Positions 34,405 through 44,190 of a stretch of DNA of 64,000 bases are shown here, piece after piece. The position numbers were made by a program, and so were the translations under genes. Source of the DNA: Fibrobacterota bacterium (lineage in GTDB: Bacteria > Fibrobacterota > Chitinivibrionia > Chitinivibrionales > FEN-1185); assembly GCA_003165595.1 (NCBI GenBank), contig PLWQ01000019.1, positions 1-64,000 of the forward strand, read 5' to 3'. Every line of letters starts with the position of its first letter. Position 1 is the stretch's first letter. The notes below the pieces were generated by a model. It was not told where the DNA came from, searched no databases, and saw nothing but the letters and a program-made list of their open reading frames with translations.

Positions 34405-36501
34405 GTGGCCTTTGAAACCCAAAAGAACTTCCTCGGGAAAACTCAGACGATTCTGATGGCCGAGATCGAGTCGGAGCGGTGGAGCTCGTGGATCCGGCTT
34501 GGGATAGCAATCGGGTATTCGTTTCTTGCTTTCTACTGTTATTCCCTCGATGAACTGTCGGTGCACGCGTTCGCAGTGCAGATGGTTGCCGTGCTCGTTT
34601 TGCTCACCTGCAGCGGATTCTACCTTACCAGATACAGCAGGGCTCGGCTGCACGCCTATACCTCTTTTATCCTGGTTGCTCTGGATGTGGCCGTCATGAC
34701 AGCCGTGTTGTGGTCGTATTCGTTTATGGGCATGCCGTCGATGCCGTTCAGAAGCTCGCTGTTCGGCATGTATTACATCGCCATTATTTTTACGGCGCTT
34801 CACAACAAACTGAGCCTGTCTCTGTTCAGCGGCATCATGTCGGCAGTCTGTTACGCCGCCTACTACGTGTACGCGTTGAATAACAATGCAATGCCTCACG
34901 ACTCGTGGGTTTCCGATATGACAATACGCGTAATGCTGCTCCTGATGGTTTCGGCAATAGCGGGCATCATTTCCCGCAAGAACAACACGACGATCAACAA
35001 GGTGATTACCTCGGAGTTGCGGTATCAGAACCTCGTGCACCGGCTTCCCGAAATGTTGTTTACCCTCGACGAGAAAGGGCGGTTCCAGTGGGCAAACAGC
35101 ACCTCGTATGCCCTGCTCGGGCTGCCCGCCAAGGTGATTCCGGGAAGGAGCATTTTCGATTTCCTTGCCAGCCAGGAATCCCTCAAACTCGACAAAACGG
35201 AATTCAAGAACACCATTCAGATCAAAGACTTCCATGGGCAGAGTAAATTCGTCGACTGTCTTCTGCAACCGCGCGAGGAAGGGGACAAGGGAACCATTTA
35301 CGAAGGAATTATGACCGACGTGAGCGACCGCGAGCTGGCGCTCTCCCAGCGGGAAGAAATGGTAAACCGGCTCTATCAATACCAGAAAATGGAATCACTC
35401 GGTACCCTGGCCAGCGGCATGGCGCACGATTTCAATAATATCCTTCAGACCGTCGGCGACATCACCGCCCTTGTGGAGAAGGACACCGGTGAACCGGAAA
35501 CCAAGAACCGCATGGAAGTTATTTCGGAGACGCTCGTTGAAGCGAAGATCCTCATTTCCGAACTGCTGGCGCTGGGAAGGAAGAAGCTTCTCGATTACAA
35601 ATCCATCCACCTGCAGGATTTTTTCGAGGAGATCATCCCGCTCTATGGCGCACAACTGGGTTCAACGTTTGAAATCGTGCTCAAGGCGCCCGATGAACCG
35701 CTATGGATTCAGGGAGATGTCGATTATTTCAAACGGATTTTCCAGAATCTTATCGGCAATTCGCGGGATGCCATGCCAAAGGGCGGCACCATTACCATCG
35801 AGTGCTTCCCGGAACGAAACGACGGGAAAATAGGCACCGCGGTGATCCGGTTCTCCGACACGGGAACCGGCATCCCGCACGAGATCGTGGAGAAGGTGTT
35901 CGACCCGTTCTTTACGACAAAGAAGTCCGGCAAAGGCACCGGCCTGGGGCTGGCGCTTGTGCAGCGGATCGTGTCGCTGCACAACGGGCGGATTTCCGTG
36001 GAAAAGACCGACCGTCACGGCACCTCGTTCAGGATTGAAATTCCCGAAAGTGAAGGCGGCGAAGTGGATCACGACACCACGGTGGTGCTGCTCAACCGCA
36101 AGCCCACCATGGTGCTCCTGCTCGATGACGATCCGAAGATTCGCGGCATTCTCCGGTTCTTTATGAAAGAGTTCAAATACTCGGTGTGCGAGGCTTCAAC
36201 GCTGGACGAAGGGGTACGCGAACTGCAGAAGCACCTTGAAGAATGCGAAGTGGTTATCATGGACTGGAAGCTGGGGAGAGACGATCCGCACCAGGCGATC
36301 AGCCGCCTGCGGCTCATCAAGCCGTCGCTCATCGTGATCGTGGTGTCCGGGTATCCGGCGGAGCAGAAGGCCGTTGAGGAACTAAAGATATGGAAGTGGG
36401 TTACGAAACCGTACGACAAGAACCAGCTCGATCTCGAAATCCAGAAGGCGCTTTACTTTTCGAAAAAAGGCGCCGTCAAGCAGAAACAGCGCATGGAGTG
36501 A
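34405..36501 (+). CDS. Membrane hybrid histidine kinase with PAS and receiver domains
   Basis: 698 residues from GTG 34405 (GGAG 7 bases upstream; the frame stays open to 34333). About six membrane helices (residues 30-205), PAS-type sensor (about 215-325), HisKA with H341 in [12 protein letters not shown], HATPase with [18 protein letters not shown] and [10 protein letters not shown], then a receiver domain ([11 protein letters not shown]; phospho-acceptor D620 in VIMDWKLG; conserved Lys in WVTKPYDK). The FNNIL-type H box is common in NtrB-like kinases. Phosphate probably passes to D620 and on to an unlinked regulator. Converges with the AraC-type gene. Confidence 0.92.
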   Translation: MAFETQKNFLGKTQTILMAEIESERWSSWIRLGIAIGYSFLAFYCYSLDELSVHAFAVQMVAVLVLLTCSGFYLTRYSRARLHAYTSFILVALDVAVMTAVLWSYSFMGMPSMPFRSSLFGMYYIAIIFTALHNKLSLSLFSGIMSAVCYAAYYVYALNNNAMPHDSWVSDMTIRVMLLLMVSAIAGIISRKNNTTINKVITSELRYQNLVHRLPEMLFTLDEKGRFQWANSTSYALLGLPAKVIPGRSIFDFLASQESLKLDKTEFKNTIQIKDFHGQSKFVDCLLQPREEGDKGTIYEGIMTDVSDRELALSQREEMVNRLYQYQKMESLGTLASGMAHDFNNILQTVGDITALVEKDTGEPETKNRMEVISETLVEAKILISELLALGRKKLLDYKSIHLQDFFEEIIPLYGAQLGSTFEIVLKAPDEPLWIQGDVDYFKRIFQNLIGNSRDAMPKGGTITIECFPERNDGKIGTAVIRFSDTGTGIPHEIVEKVFDPFFTTKKSGKGTGLGLALVQRIVSLHNGRISVEKTDRHGTSFRIEIPESEGGEVDHDTTVVLLNRKPTMVLLLDDDPKIRGILRFFMKEFKYSVCEASTLDEGVRELQKHLEECEVVIMDWKLGRDDPHQAISRLRLIKPSLIVIVVSGYPAEQKAVEELKIWKWVTKPYDKNQLDLEIQKALYFSKKGAVKQKQRME

Positions 36502-36540
36502 GTGAGAAAGTATCGGCCCCTGCCGCCCTGGCCAACGCCG

Positions 36541-37998
36541 CTAGGCCACCTGGTTTTCCTTGCGGAACTCCAGCGCGGTCGTCCGGCACAGCTTCTTGAA
36601 ATATTTCTCCATCTCGGCCACGTTCTTGAACCCGCACGATTCCGCGATCGAGGTCTCGCTCGAATGCGAAGAACGCAGACGTTCCTTGGCGATTTCGATC
36701 CGCAGGAACGTGATAAACTCCTTGAACGTCTTTCCCTTGTGTTTGCGAATGAGCTTTTCCACCCTGCCCGGCGGCATTGCAAGCTTTTCGGCCACGCCGC
36801 CCAGCGTAATGTCTTTTCTGGTTACCGATTCGTCGATTATCTGATAAATCTGATCGGACAATTTCTTTTCTTCTTCGGATTGTTCGAATTTCTCGAATGA
36901 GACCGATTTCCTGCGCACGAAAAGTACGATGAGTCCTATCAGAAGCGTGCAAGTGAGGCCGGCCCCGAAGCTCAGCAGCAACAGGGTGAGCGGGTCGCTG
37001 TAGAAGGGACGCGGCAGCAACAAAACGGACGCCCACAAATACGGGCTGAACATTGCTCCCGCTGGCGCCTCCACCCAGGACAGGCGGACGATCTGGTTGT
37101 TCTCATCGGGCAAGCGCACCACCACATTGCATCCGAACGAATCGGGGATTTCCCGGCCAAAGAACGAGACCGGGACCACGACACTCGCCCTGAATCCTTT
37201 CACGTCCAGTTTGCTTATCTCGTACCGGCACGTGCATGGTTCTTTGCTTGTTGCTATATCGAAGGAGCCGCTGGGACCCGGCATCGGGCGGTACAGCGTC
37301 TTGAACGGTGTGCCTTCAAGCGGTATAACGAGAGAAAAAGCGTTTTGCGGAGGATACGGTTTTCGCGAAAGCCCGGGATCGATGCAGATTTCAAGTCCCG
37401 CCTCGCCGAGCTTCCCCTTGGCCGCTCCGTTGAAAATGGCCGGCGCTTCCGCCTCGGCGAGAAAGCGTATGCCCTCTCGGTTCCAGCACGCCGAAACGCG
37501 AACGTCAAGGGAACTCCGCGAACTTGATGCCGTTCGAGTAAACAGGGGGAAGCCGGTGCTGCCGGAGAATGGGATGGAAGCGACGGGACACACGGCCGAC
37601 TTGTTGGCGACAAAAATGCCGCTTACCGAACGGGAAATCCGCTGCCCGTTCTTGAACGACGCATCGATCGAAAATGACATCCCCTTGTAAAGCTGATTGG
37701 GCAGGTCGTCGGTATTCCAGATGAGCTTGAACGGGGGATGGGTTATGCGGCCCAGCAGGAGTGCAGTATCTCCTTTGGCGTTTGGCACGGCAAAATGTGC
37801 CGTGAAACCGACGGCGGCCACCTGATCGCAGGCGGCGACGGAAACGGTGCACAGGGGCGTGGTAACGACAATTCCCTGGCGCGGCGAATCGATGGTGACG
37901 CAGGAAGAATCGGCGGACGCATTGACGTATACGAAGCAGCCCGCCGCCAGGATACCGCCCACAACAGGAAGAAAACGTCCCATAGAATTTTCTAGCAT
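36541..37998 (-). CDS. Transmembrane AraC-family transcriptional regulator
   Basis: 485 residues with unusual topology: signal-anchor (about 8-28), a long periplasmic beta-rich domain (30-335; includes VTIDSPRQGIVVTTP, an Ig-like opening, and a possible sugar-binding half around ILEICIDPGL-type strands), a membrane helix (about 348-375, LLLSFGAGLTCTLLIGLIVLF) and a cytoplasmic AraC HTH (390-485; TLGGVAEKLAMPPGRVEKLI, SIAESCGFKNVAEMEKYFKK). It probably senses an extracytoplasmic ligand and binds DNA from the membrane, a one-component design. No two-component partner attached. The target is unknown; no AraC site was identified. Confidence 0.85.
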   Translation of the reverse strand: MLENSMGRFLPVVGGILAAGCFVYVNASADSSCVTIDSPRQGIVVTTPLCTVSVAACDQVAAVGFTAHFAVPNAKGDTALLLGRITHPPFKLIWNTDDLPNQLYKGMSFSIDASFKNGQRISRSVSGIFVANKSAVCPVASIPFSGSTGFPLFTRTASSSRSSLDVRVSACWNREGIRFLAEAEAPAIFNGAAKGKLGEAGLEICIDPGLSRKPYPPQNAFSLVIPLEGTPFKTLYRPMPGPSGSFDIATSKEPCTCRYEISKLDVKGFRASVVVPVSFFGREIPDSFGCNVVVRLPDENNQIVRLSWVEAPAGAMFSPYLWASVLLLPRPFYSDPLTLLLLSFGAGLTCTLLIGLIVLFVRRKSVSFEKFEQSEEEKKLSDQIYQIIDESVTRKDITLGGVAEKLAMPPGRVEKLIRKHKGKTFKEFITFLRIEIAKERLRSSHSSETSIAESCGFKNVAEMEKYFKKLCRTTALEFRKENQVA

Positions 37999-38058
37999 CG
38001 TTTAAAATTCGGAGGAGTCTCAACGAGACGGGCCGTAACAGCCGGCACGAAGGGAAAA

Positions 38059-38132
38059 TGGGCGCACCTGGATTCGAACCAGGGATCTCTGCGATGTGAA
38101 CGCAGCGCTTTAACCAGCTGAGCCATACGCCC
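38059..38132 (-). tRNA. tRNA-Val (anticodon CAC)
   Basis: The reverse complement folds as GGGCGTA/TGCGCCC acceptor (one T-G pair), D arm GCTCAGCTGGTTAAAGC (one D-stem mismatch), anticodon stem CTGCG/CGCAG with loop TTCACAT giving CAC, and T arm CCTGG-TTCGAAT-CCAGG. Discriminator A; CCA is not encoded. CAC reads GUG valine codons. Stands alone on the minus strand, upstream of the AraC-type gene. Confidence 0.95.
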
Positions 38133-38142
38133 GTGACAGGTA

Positions 38143-38171
38143 AAAATAGAAGACTGGTTGCATTCAATCAA
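38143..38171 (-). promoter_or_regulatory. Probable promoter for tRNA-Val
   Basis: Read on the minus strand: TTGATT (38166-38171), 17-base spacer, TATTTT (38143-38148), about 10 bases before the tRNA 5' end. Moderate matches to consensus but exact spacing and good position. Confidence 0.5.
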
Positions 38172-38352
38172 GGACTTTGACTCTTTTTGTTATCGCCGCG
38201 CCCCGGGAGGCTCGTATCCATACAATTACCGGCCCCCGGGCATCGGCAAATCAACTATTTTAGGACGCAAAGACGGGTCGCGTCGCAAACGATTTCGATG
38301 ATTTTCTTCCCGTAAACGAAAATATTCGTTATTGGTTGACCGTAAACAACAC

Positions 38353-39450
38353 ATGAAACGCAACCGTTTAGCGCTCAAGCTGTGTATGTGTGCCTTTCTG
38401 CCGGTTGCGCATGTTTCCGGGGCCGACTGGAACTACTATTCGGACAATACGCGTGAGACCTTCGTGCCCCCGCGTGAGGCCGCTTCCGGGGCCTCGGATA
38501 TCGTTTTTGCCAGGGACGGCAGCTCACAATCGAATGCAGGCGCCATTCCCTTCGATTCCGTAAACGAGCTCACTCTTTCTTACGCCTCCTATTACGAGAA
38601 TACCTTCAGCACGTCGATTCTTTCCTACGCAGGCGTCATAGACCGCGTTTCGGGGTTTTCGCTTTCGCTGAGCTATCTTTACGATCCGGGAATCGCAGGG
38701 ACGCAGAATCTCGAAGTCGGGTCCGACGGCATGCCGGTGTGGGATCCGTCCCGTTTCGTGTACTCAAACGAATCGGTTGTTTACTTTCACGCAGCCTACG
38801 GTCGCAGGTTCGACGTGAGCCGCCGGTTTGAGATCGGAGTAGGGGCCGCGCTCAACGCGATGCGGCACTGTCTTCCTTTTGGGGAGTATAAAGGATACGG
38901 CATGGGATTCGACGGGGGCCTCATACTCAACTTTCCACGGCCGGAAATCAGGCTCGGATTGCTGTGCGAGAATATCACCTCGGAGTATACCCGCTGGAGC
39001 CCGACCTATTCCGAGAAGGCCTATCCGCATCTGATGTTCGGCATAGGCTGGGAAAAGGAAATTCCCTATATTTACGGGCATATCAAGATCCACTACAGAA
39101 CGCTCGACATGCTTTCCAGCGAGGGTGCAAATACCATAAGCTCCTCAACGGTTTTCGGAACATCGGATTCGTCGACCACGGCTGCGGACCAGAGCCTGTC
39201 GGTGCCCCAGAGCGAAGCGGCGACGGCATCGCTTCAGTCCGATCCATGGTGGTTTCTCCTGAGCGGGAACATCGGCCTTGAATACCGGGTCATGGACGTA
39301 TTCGCGGTGCGCGTGGGCCACAGCATGGTCAACACGTGGACTTTCGGCTGCGGGGTCTCCATGCTCAAGAAAAGGCTCGGTTTCGACTTCGCATATCTTA
39401 CGCATGAGCTGGCCCCAACCTATCAATTAAGCGTGACATATCGACACTAA
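38353..39450 (+). CDS. PorV/PorQ-like outer-membrane barrel protein
   Basis: 365 residues from ATG 38353 (a TTG 7 codons upstream is possible). Signal peptide (about 1-24, ending VSGA). Repeated aromatic-rich strands (FSLSLSYLYDPG; LPFGEYKGYGMGFDGGLILNF; IRLGLLCENIT; FAYLTHELAPTYQLSVTYRH) and a terminal aromatic residue fit the PorV/PorQ beta-barrel family. In type IX secretion, PorV/PorQ-like proteins shuttle or anchor cargo, which would suit the sorted proteins in this window. Barrel call is fairly firm; T9SS role is inference. Confidence 0.72.
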   Translation: MKRNRLALKLCMCAFLPVAHVSGADWNYYSDNTRETFVPPREAASGASDIVFARDGSSQSNAGAIPFDSVNELTLSYASYYENTFSTSILSYAGVIDRVSGFSLSLSYLYDPGIAGTQNLEVGSDGMPVWDPSRFVYSNESVVYFHAAYGRRFDVSRRFEIGVGAALNAMRHCLPFGEYKGYGMGFDGGLILNFPRPEIRLGLLCENITSEYTRWSPTYSEKAYPHLMFGIGWEKEIPYIYGHIKIHYRTLDMLSSEGANTISSSTVFGTSDSSTTAADQSLSVPQSEAATASLQSDPWWFLLSGNIGLEYRVMDVFAVRVGHSMVNTWTFGCGVSMLKKRLGFDFAYLTHELAPTYQLSVTYRH

Positions 39451-39462
39451 AAATGTTATACT
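39433..39462 (+). promoter_or_regulatory. Probable promoter for the HD-GYP response regulator
   Basis: GTGACA (39433-39438), 18-base spacer, TATACT (39457-39462), 5/6 matches each. The -35 lies in the end of the upstream gene. About 120 bases to the ATG at 39590. Confidence 0.5.
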
Positions 39463-39589
39463 AATACTTTGGGCGCGCTCAAACAAGCGTTGTGAGGCCT
39501 GAATCATTCCGGTGTTCGCGGGCGCCCTCGCCTGAGCCCTGCGGCACCATTCTGCCATAACAAGCGAAGCCGAAGTGGAACCGTGACCG

Positions 39590-41575
39590 ATGAACATCGG
39601 TGAAGAATACCTTATTCTCATTGTCGACGACGACCACACCCTCTGCAACGCGCTTTCCAAGTTCTTTTCCGAGCTTGGATACAAAACGGTGCTGGCCTTC
39701 AATGGGCTCCAGGCAGTTGAGATGTTCGACGAACTCCGGCCGCACCTGGTGATCCTCGACATCCACATGCCGGTGATGGACGGCATTCAATTCCTTAACA
39801 GAACGCGAAAGAACGGCACGAGCGTCCCCGTCATCGTCACCACGGCGCATCCGGATATCAATACCGCCATCGAGGCCATTCAAAGCGGCGCATTCGACTA
39901 CATTGTAAAGCCCTTTGAGCTGGATGTACTCCAGCAGAAGGTGACCCGAGCTCTGCAGACCACCAAGCTCGTCCGCGAAAACACGCTGCTTACCCAGCTC
40001 GTTTCGCTTCACGAAATCACGAATAAGCTCACGAGCACGCACGATATCGAAGAGCTGCTCGACGTTACCTTCCACTACTGCCTCACGGTTTGCAAGGCGG
40101 AAAGCGGCTCCATTCAACTGGTGCACAAGGATACCGATGAACTCGTCATTGTACGTCAAAAGGGAATTCAGCTTACACAGGTCCGGTCGCCGCTCAACAA
40201 GACGGACGAATGGGCGATTTCGAAGTGGGTGCTTAAAAACGGGCGCTCGCTGCTCATCTCCGACACCGAAAAGCTTCCCGACCTCTCCATTTCGCTCAAC
40301 CGGCAGGACATCGGCTCCTCGCTGTCGGTTCCGCTCAAGGTGTCCGATGAAGTCATCGGCGTCATCAATCTCAACCGCGGCAGGAACAAAGAACAGTTCT
40401 CCATGGTTGAACTCAATATCATCAACATGCTCGCCACGCAGGCAAGCATCGCCATCAATAACGCCAACCTGCTGTCGTCAATCCGTCAGAAGCTCGACGA
40501 GTTGTCGCTCATCAGCACCTACTCCGAACAGCTCATGGGGCTGGTCGACGAGAATGACGTTATCCGGAGCCTGTTTACCACGGTGCAGAAGCATTTTCCG
40601 ATCGATGTCATCGCGTTCCTCATTGTCCAGAAGCGCAACCACGAGCTTCTCTATTGGTCGCGGGGCGCGCTGAGCCAGCAGGATGCCGACAAAATCTGCG
40701 CCGAAGTGATTCTGGAATACAATCGGGCCACCCACAGCAGGGTCCAACAGAAGCGTGTGACGTATCGCCAGCTCATGCCGCCCATGGAATTCGCGCCGAA
40801 CATCATTTTGCCCCTCGGCTTCAAGTATGCCGTGCCCATCGTGGGGGAGGCGTTCGACTACGGCGGTCTTTATTTCGGGGCAATGAAGGATCTGCCGGAC
40901 AGGCACGAACAGCTCACGCTGCTGTCGAGCATCGTGAGCCAGACGCGGATTGCGCTTACCAACTCCAAACTCTACAGCGACATGAAAGAGAATTACATCC
41001 GCACCATCAAGGCGCTTGCCATCGCGGTTGACGCAAAAGACACCTACACTCACGGGCATTCGGAAAACGTCATGAACATTGCCGAGGAGATTTCCCGTGA
41101 ACTGGGCGTGGACGCAAAGAAAGCAAGCAGCATTCGCGACGCGGGACTGCTTCACGACATCGGCAAGATCGGCATTCCGGGCTACATTCTTAACAAACAC
41201 GGATCGCTCACCTACGAAGAATTCAACGGCATCATGAAGACCCATTCCTCGCTGGGCGCAAACATCGTTAAAGATGTGCCGTTTCTCCAAGATTTGTATA
41301 AGCTTATTCTCTATCACCACGAGAACTACAACGGCAGCGGTTACCCGGACGGTCTCAGGGGCGAAATGATCCCCTTTGGCGCACGCATCATCCGCGTCGC
41401 CGACGCCTTTGAGGCAATGACCTCTAACCGGCCCTACAGAAACAGCCTCGGCAAGAAAGAGGCTGTAAAACGCCTCAAGGAAGGTAGCAACGTTGAATTC
41501 GACCCCGACGTGGTTGAAGCGTTTCTGCGGGTGGCGCGAAAGAAGAAGTGGCTGGAAGAATCGGACGTTGGGTAG
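39590..41575 (+). CDS. Response regulator with GAF domains and HD-GYP phosphodiesterase
   Basis: 661 residues. Receiver (1-125; IVDDDHTL, phospho-acceptor D57 in LVILDIHMP, Lys in YIVKPF), a GAF domain (about 140-300) and a second GAF-like stretch (310-470), then HD-GYP (about 480-640; H522-D523 in LLHDIGKIG, HHENYNGSGYPDGLRG at 576, ADAFEAMTSNRPYR). Hydrolyses cyclic di-GMP when activated. The catalytic HD and GYP signatures are complete. Probably cytoplasmic; the cognate kinase could be the hybrid kinase upstream, but no direct evidence. Confidence 0.95.
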   Translation: MNIGEEYLILIVDDDHTLCNALSKFFSELGYKTVLAFNGLQAVEMFDELRPHLVILDIHMPVMDGIQFLNRTRKNGTSVPVIVTTAHPDINTAIEAIQSGAFDYIVKPFELDVLQQKVTRALQTTKLVRENTLLTQLVSLHEITNKLTSTHDIEELLDVTFHYCLTVCKAESGSIQLVHKDTDELVIVRQKGIQLTQVRSPLNKTDEWAISKWVLKNGRSLLISDTEKLPDLSISLNRQDIGSSLSVPLKVSDEVIGVINLNRGRNKEQFSMVELNIINMLATQASIAINNANLLSSIRQKLDELSLISTYSEQLMGLVDENDVIRSLFTTVQKHFPIDVIAFLIVQKRNHELLYWSRGALSQQDADKICAEVILEYNRATHSRVQQKRVTYRQLMPPMEFAPNIILPLGFKYAVPIVGEAFDYGGLYFGAMKDLPDRHEQLTLLSSIVSQTRIALTNSKLYSDMKENYIRTIKALAIAVDAKDTYTHGHSENVMNIAEEISRELGVDAKKASSIRDAGLLHDIGKIGIPGYILNKHGSLTYEEFNGIMKTHSSLGANIVKDVPFLQDLYKLILYHHENYNGSGYPDGLRGEMIPFGARIIRVADAFEAMTSNRPYRNSLGKKEAVKRLKEGSNVEFDPDVVEAFLRVARKKKWLEESDVG

Positions 41576-41742
41576 GGGTTGCTTGGTCTCGTTTTTCCCC
41601 TTGGGAATCTCGTTCCTTGATCACAGTAATATTCGTCCCCCGACCAGTTTCTTCCGAATGTCAAAGCCGCAATAATATATATTGGTTATTCCCGATTTCG
41701 TTAATTCCCATCTTATCAATTTTCAACGCGAAAGGTCTTCGT

Positions 41743-42732
41743 ATGAAGAAGTGCATGCTCGTGTTTCTCATGCTTCTCGTTTGCTGCGCCAACGAAAACA
41801 AGCCGCAGGACGGCGCCATACGCGTCAACGGTACCTGGATCAAGAAAGACAATATCGACAAGGTGGTGGAGTTGTACCGGCAACAGATGCTCGCGGCGTT
41901 CCCCCAGAAATCACTTGAGGGCATTCCTCCAACGGTCAAGAAGAACATCGCACAGCAGCTCATCGCGAACGAACTGGTATTGCAGGAAGCCCGCAAGCGC
42001 AAGATGCCGTGCGACTCCGCGCGGCTGGAACAGATGCTTGAAGGGATAAAGAAGCAATTCCCGGACTCCGCCGCTCTCGACCGGGAGCTTGCGAAGATGG
42101 GACAAACGCGCCAGGACATGCACAATCAGGTTCGCGACGGACTCCTCATCGACACCCTCATCAAGTCGCTCAGCAAGCCTTCCGACTCCGTGAGCGAGAA
42201 GGCCTGCAAGGAGTACTACGACGGCAACCAGCCCCAATTCGCCTCGGAAAAACGTTTCCGGGTGAGCCAGATACTCTTTGTAGTCAAGAAAGACGCCTCT
42301 GCCGCGCAAAAGAGAGCGGCGGCCGACAAGGCGGCAAAGGTTCTCGCGGAAGTCAAGGCTGGAAAAGATTTCGCGGCGGAAGCCAAGAAGTATTCCGAAG
42401 ATCCGTCAACGGCCAAGGCCGGCGGCGATATCGGCTGGTTCAAGAAGGGGGATCTCAAGAAAGAATTCGATGTGGTTGCCACGCCCCTCAAGCAGAACGA
42501 GGTGAGCAACGTGTTCGAAACCGATGCGGGATTTCACATTGCAAAGAAAACGGGTGAGGAGATGCTGCCGCCCGAGCCGTTCGAGAAGGCGAAGGACCAG
42601 ATCGTAAAGATGCTGACGCTCAAGAAACAGAATGATATGGTAAAACATTTTATCGACAGTCTCATGGTCGGCGCGAAAATAGAGTACGCAGACACGTCAT
42701 ACAAGCTGGACAAGTCTGCGATGGCAAGGTAG
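41743..42732 (+). CDS. Parvulin-type peptidyl-prolyl isomerase lipoprotein
   Basis: 329 residues from ATG 41743 (AAAGG upstream; frame is open further back). Lipoprotein-like signal (MLVFLMLLVCC, Cys14/15). SurA/PpiC architecture: helical N-terminal chaperone (about 30-170), parvulin domain (about 175-275; RVSQILFVVKKD, AKKYSEDPSTAKAGGDIGWFKKGDL, TDAGFHIAKK) and a C-terminal helix. Likely periplasmic chaperone for outer-membrane proteins, in keeping with the barrel and TPR genes nearby. Starts a group of same-strand genes only in part; the following ones are on the other strand. Confidence 0.9.
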   Translation: MKKCMLVFLMLLVCCANENKPQDGAIRVNGTWIKKDNIDKVVELYRQQMLAAFPQKSLEGIPPTVKKNIAQQLIANELVLQEARKRKMPCDSARLEQMLEGIKKQFPDSAALDRELAKMGQTRQDMHNQVRDGLLIDTLIKSLSKPSDSVSEKACKEYYDGNQPQFASEKRFRVSQILFVVKKDASAAQKRAAADKAAKVLAEVKAGKDFAAEAKKYSEDPSTAKAGGDIGWFKKGDLKKEFDVVATPLKQNEVSNVFETDAGFHIAKKTGEEMLPPEPFEKAKDQIVKMLTLKKQNDMVKHFIDSLMVGAKIEYADTSYKLDKSAMAR

Positions 42733-42803
42733 CGACTCCTGCGCAGGAACGGCGGGTTCCGCCAGCGCGGCCCGTGATCGGCAAGCGCGGTATCCGATTA
42801 TGG

Positions 42804-43319
42804 TCAGGCAGGCTTGTCGAGGTGTTCCGCCCGGAAGATACCGTATTTGAGCTTACAGTCGTGCAACAGGTAGGCGTCGCCGTCGGGCCGCATGCCGGCC
42901 TGGAACAATGTGTCCATCATCTTGAGCTGCTCTACGTTCTTCTTGAGCCTTGCGGGATTGGAAACAAAGACCTCCGCAAGGCTTTTTTTTGTTCGGAAAT
43001 CGTTCTCCGCCTGGTTGGCAACACGGATTCCGTAGGGCCCGAGCTGCTGTTTGAAGGAATAGACGTGACGCTTAAAGTCACGGTCGGTGCCTATTCGCAT
43101 AGCGAGGCGTTCGATGACGAGCCAGACTGTGCGCTCCAGTGCCGCTGCAAGGACCGCCAGCCATATCGACCTCACGGCAAACAGGTAGAAGGCGATTCCG
43201 CACGCCAGTGCGAAGTAGAACCTGTAAAATCCGACGAGCCACATGTACAAGACCTTTTCTGGGCTATGGCGCCACAGGAGATTCTTGGGAGGAAGGCGCA
43301 GCGGAATGCGAAGAAACAA
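42804..43319 (-). CDS. Small membrane protein, unknown function
   Basis: 171 residues from TTG 43319 (an ATG at 43244 would shorten it by 25). Two hydrophobic helices (about 31-48 and 50-66) followed by a charged cytoplasmic-like tail with KRHVYSFKQQLGPYGIRVANQ. No family recognised. It follows two other minus-strand small genes (43608 and 43355) and may belong to the same transcript. Confidence 0.55.
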   Translation of the reverse strand: MFLRIPLRLPPKNLLWRHSPEKVLYMWLVGFYRFYFALACGIAFYLFAVRSIWLAVLAAALERTVWLVIERLAMRIGTDRDFKRHVYSFKQQLGPYGIRVANQAENDFRTKKSLAEVFVSNPARLKKNVEQLKMMDTLFQAGMRPDGDAYLLHDCKLKYGIFRAEHLDKPA

Positions 43320-43354
43320 TCCGAGGTACGCCCACGATCAGCAAGAATGCCTGG

Positions 43355-43564
43355 TCACTTCTTTTCCTTGAGCATTTCCTTGAGAACGCCGGCAATCATC
43401 TTTGCCGCTTCTTCGCTGAGGCCTTTACCTTTGTGGGGAATTCTGGCCTGAACATTCCTGATCTTCTGCGCTTTTGTGGTTGCGGGAAGCGAGTCTTTTC
43501 GACAGGGGTTTTTGTCGAGCCGCTTGTAGCCGTGTGCGGTGAGATACTGGGGTTTTTCGAACAT
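43355..43564 (-). CDS. Small basic protein, unknown function
   Basis: 69 residues from ATG 43564, preceded by GGAGG at 8 bases; the longer frame to 43630 lacks such a site. Very basic (MFEKPQYLTAHGYKRLDKNP; GLSEEAAKMIAGVLKEMLKEKK), ending in a Lys/Glu helix. No domain recognised; could bind nucleic acid or RNA. Middle gene of a minus-strand trio. Confidence 0.6.
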   Translation of the reverse strand: MFEKPQYLTAHGYKRLDKNPCRKDSLPATTKAQKIRNVQARIPHKGKGLSEEAAKMIAGVLKEMLKEKK

Positions 43565-43607
43565 GCGACGACCTCCGTCTTCGGCAAGGGCCCGTACCAT
43601 TATTGTA

Positions 43608-44105
43608 CTATACCCTGAATTCCCTTTCAACGATTTCGTTAATGAACCTGTCTATTGACACGGGGTAATACTTGAACATGGGGCCGAAGATAAGGCCGGT
43701 CCGGATGTTTTCCTGACTTCCCAGCTGGTCGTTGACCCTGTCCACGTGCTCCTGGGGTTTTTCCTCGCATGACTTGATGTTGAAATACTCGCTTTCGATT
43801 TTGACGCTCTTTTTGTGCGCGATGGCAAATGAGAACATCCTGCCCTGAAGTTCCTTATCGAACGTTTCCGGGTCGAACACGTCGCCGAATGTGTCGCCAA
43901 GCATGTTGGGTGTGATCACGAACTTGGGAGACACATTAATCTTGCCGTTGATTTCGATGGATGCCGACTCGTTGGTTTCATCGGGAGCGACGAGGATGTA
44001 GGGAAGTTCGTGATAGCCGGACACAATGCCGGAAATAGGCTTGCGGACAATATTGGTTTTGAAGAATATTTCCCGCAGATGCTCGTTTTTGTCGTAATCA
44101 AACAT
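43608..44105 (-). CDS. Unknown cytoplasmic protein
   Basis: 165 residues with no signal or membrane segment. Mixed alpha/beta composition: LPYILVAPDETNESASIEING, then GDVFDPETFDKELQGRMFSF and FGPMFKYYPVSIDRFINEIV. No family recognised. ATG at 44105. First of three closely spaced minus-strand genes; function unknown. Confidence 0.62.
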   Translation of the reverse strand: MFDYDKNEHLREIFFKTNIVRKPISGIVSGYHELPYILVAPDETNESASIEINGKINVSPKFVITPNMLGDTFGDVFDPETFDKELQGRMFSFAIAHKKSVKIESEYFNIKSCEEKPQEHVDRVNDQLGSQENIRTGLIFGPMFKYYPVSIDRFINEIVEREFRV

Positions 44106-44190
44106 GGTGGAAAAATACTCTGTTCTACGATTGCCGGGTTGGAGATGATGAGACTTTAATCAGCAAAGCTTCGCCTGCGGCCGCGGTTGT

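Noticed and set aside
42804-44105. Toxin-antitoxin module
   Set aside because: Three small minus-strand genes occur together, but none matches a known toxin or antitoxin fold, and the gaps do not show the usual overlap.
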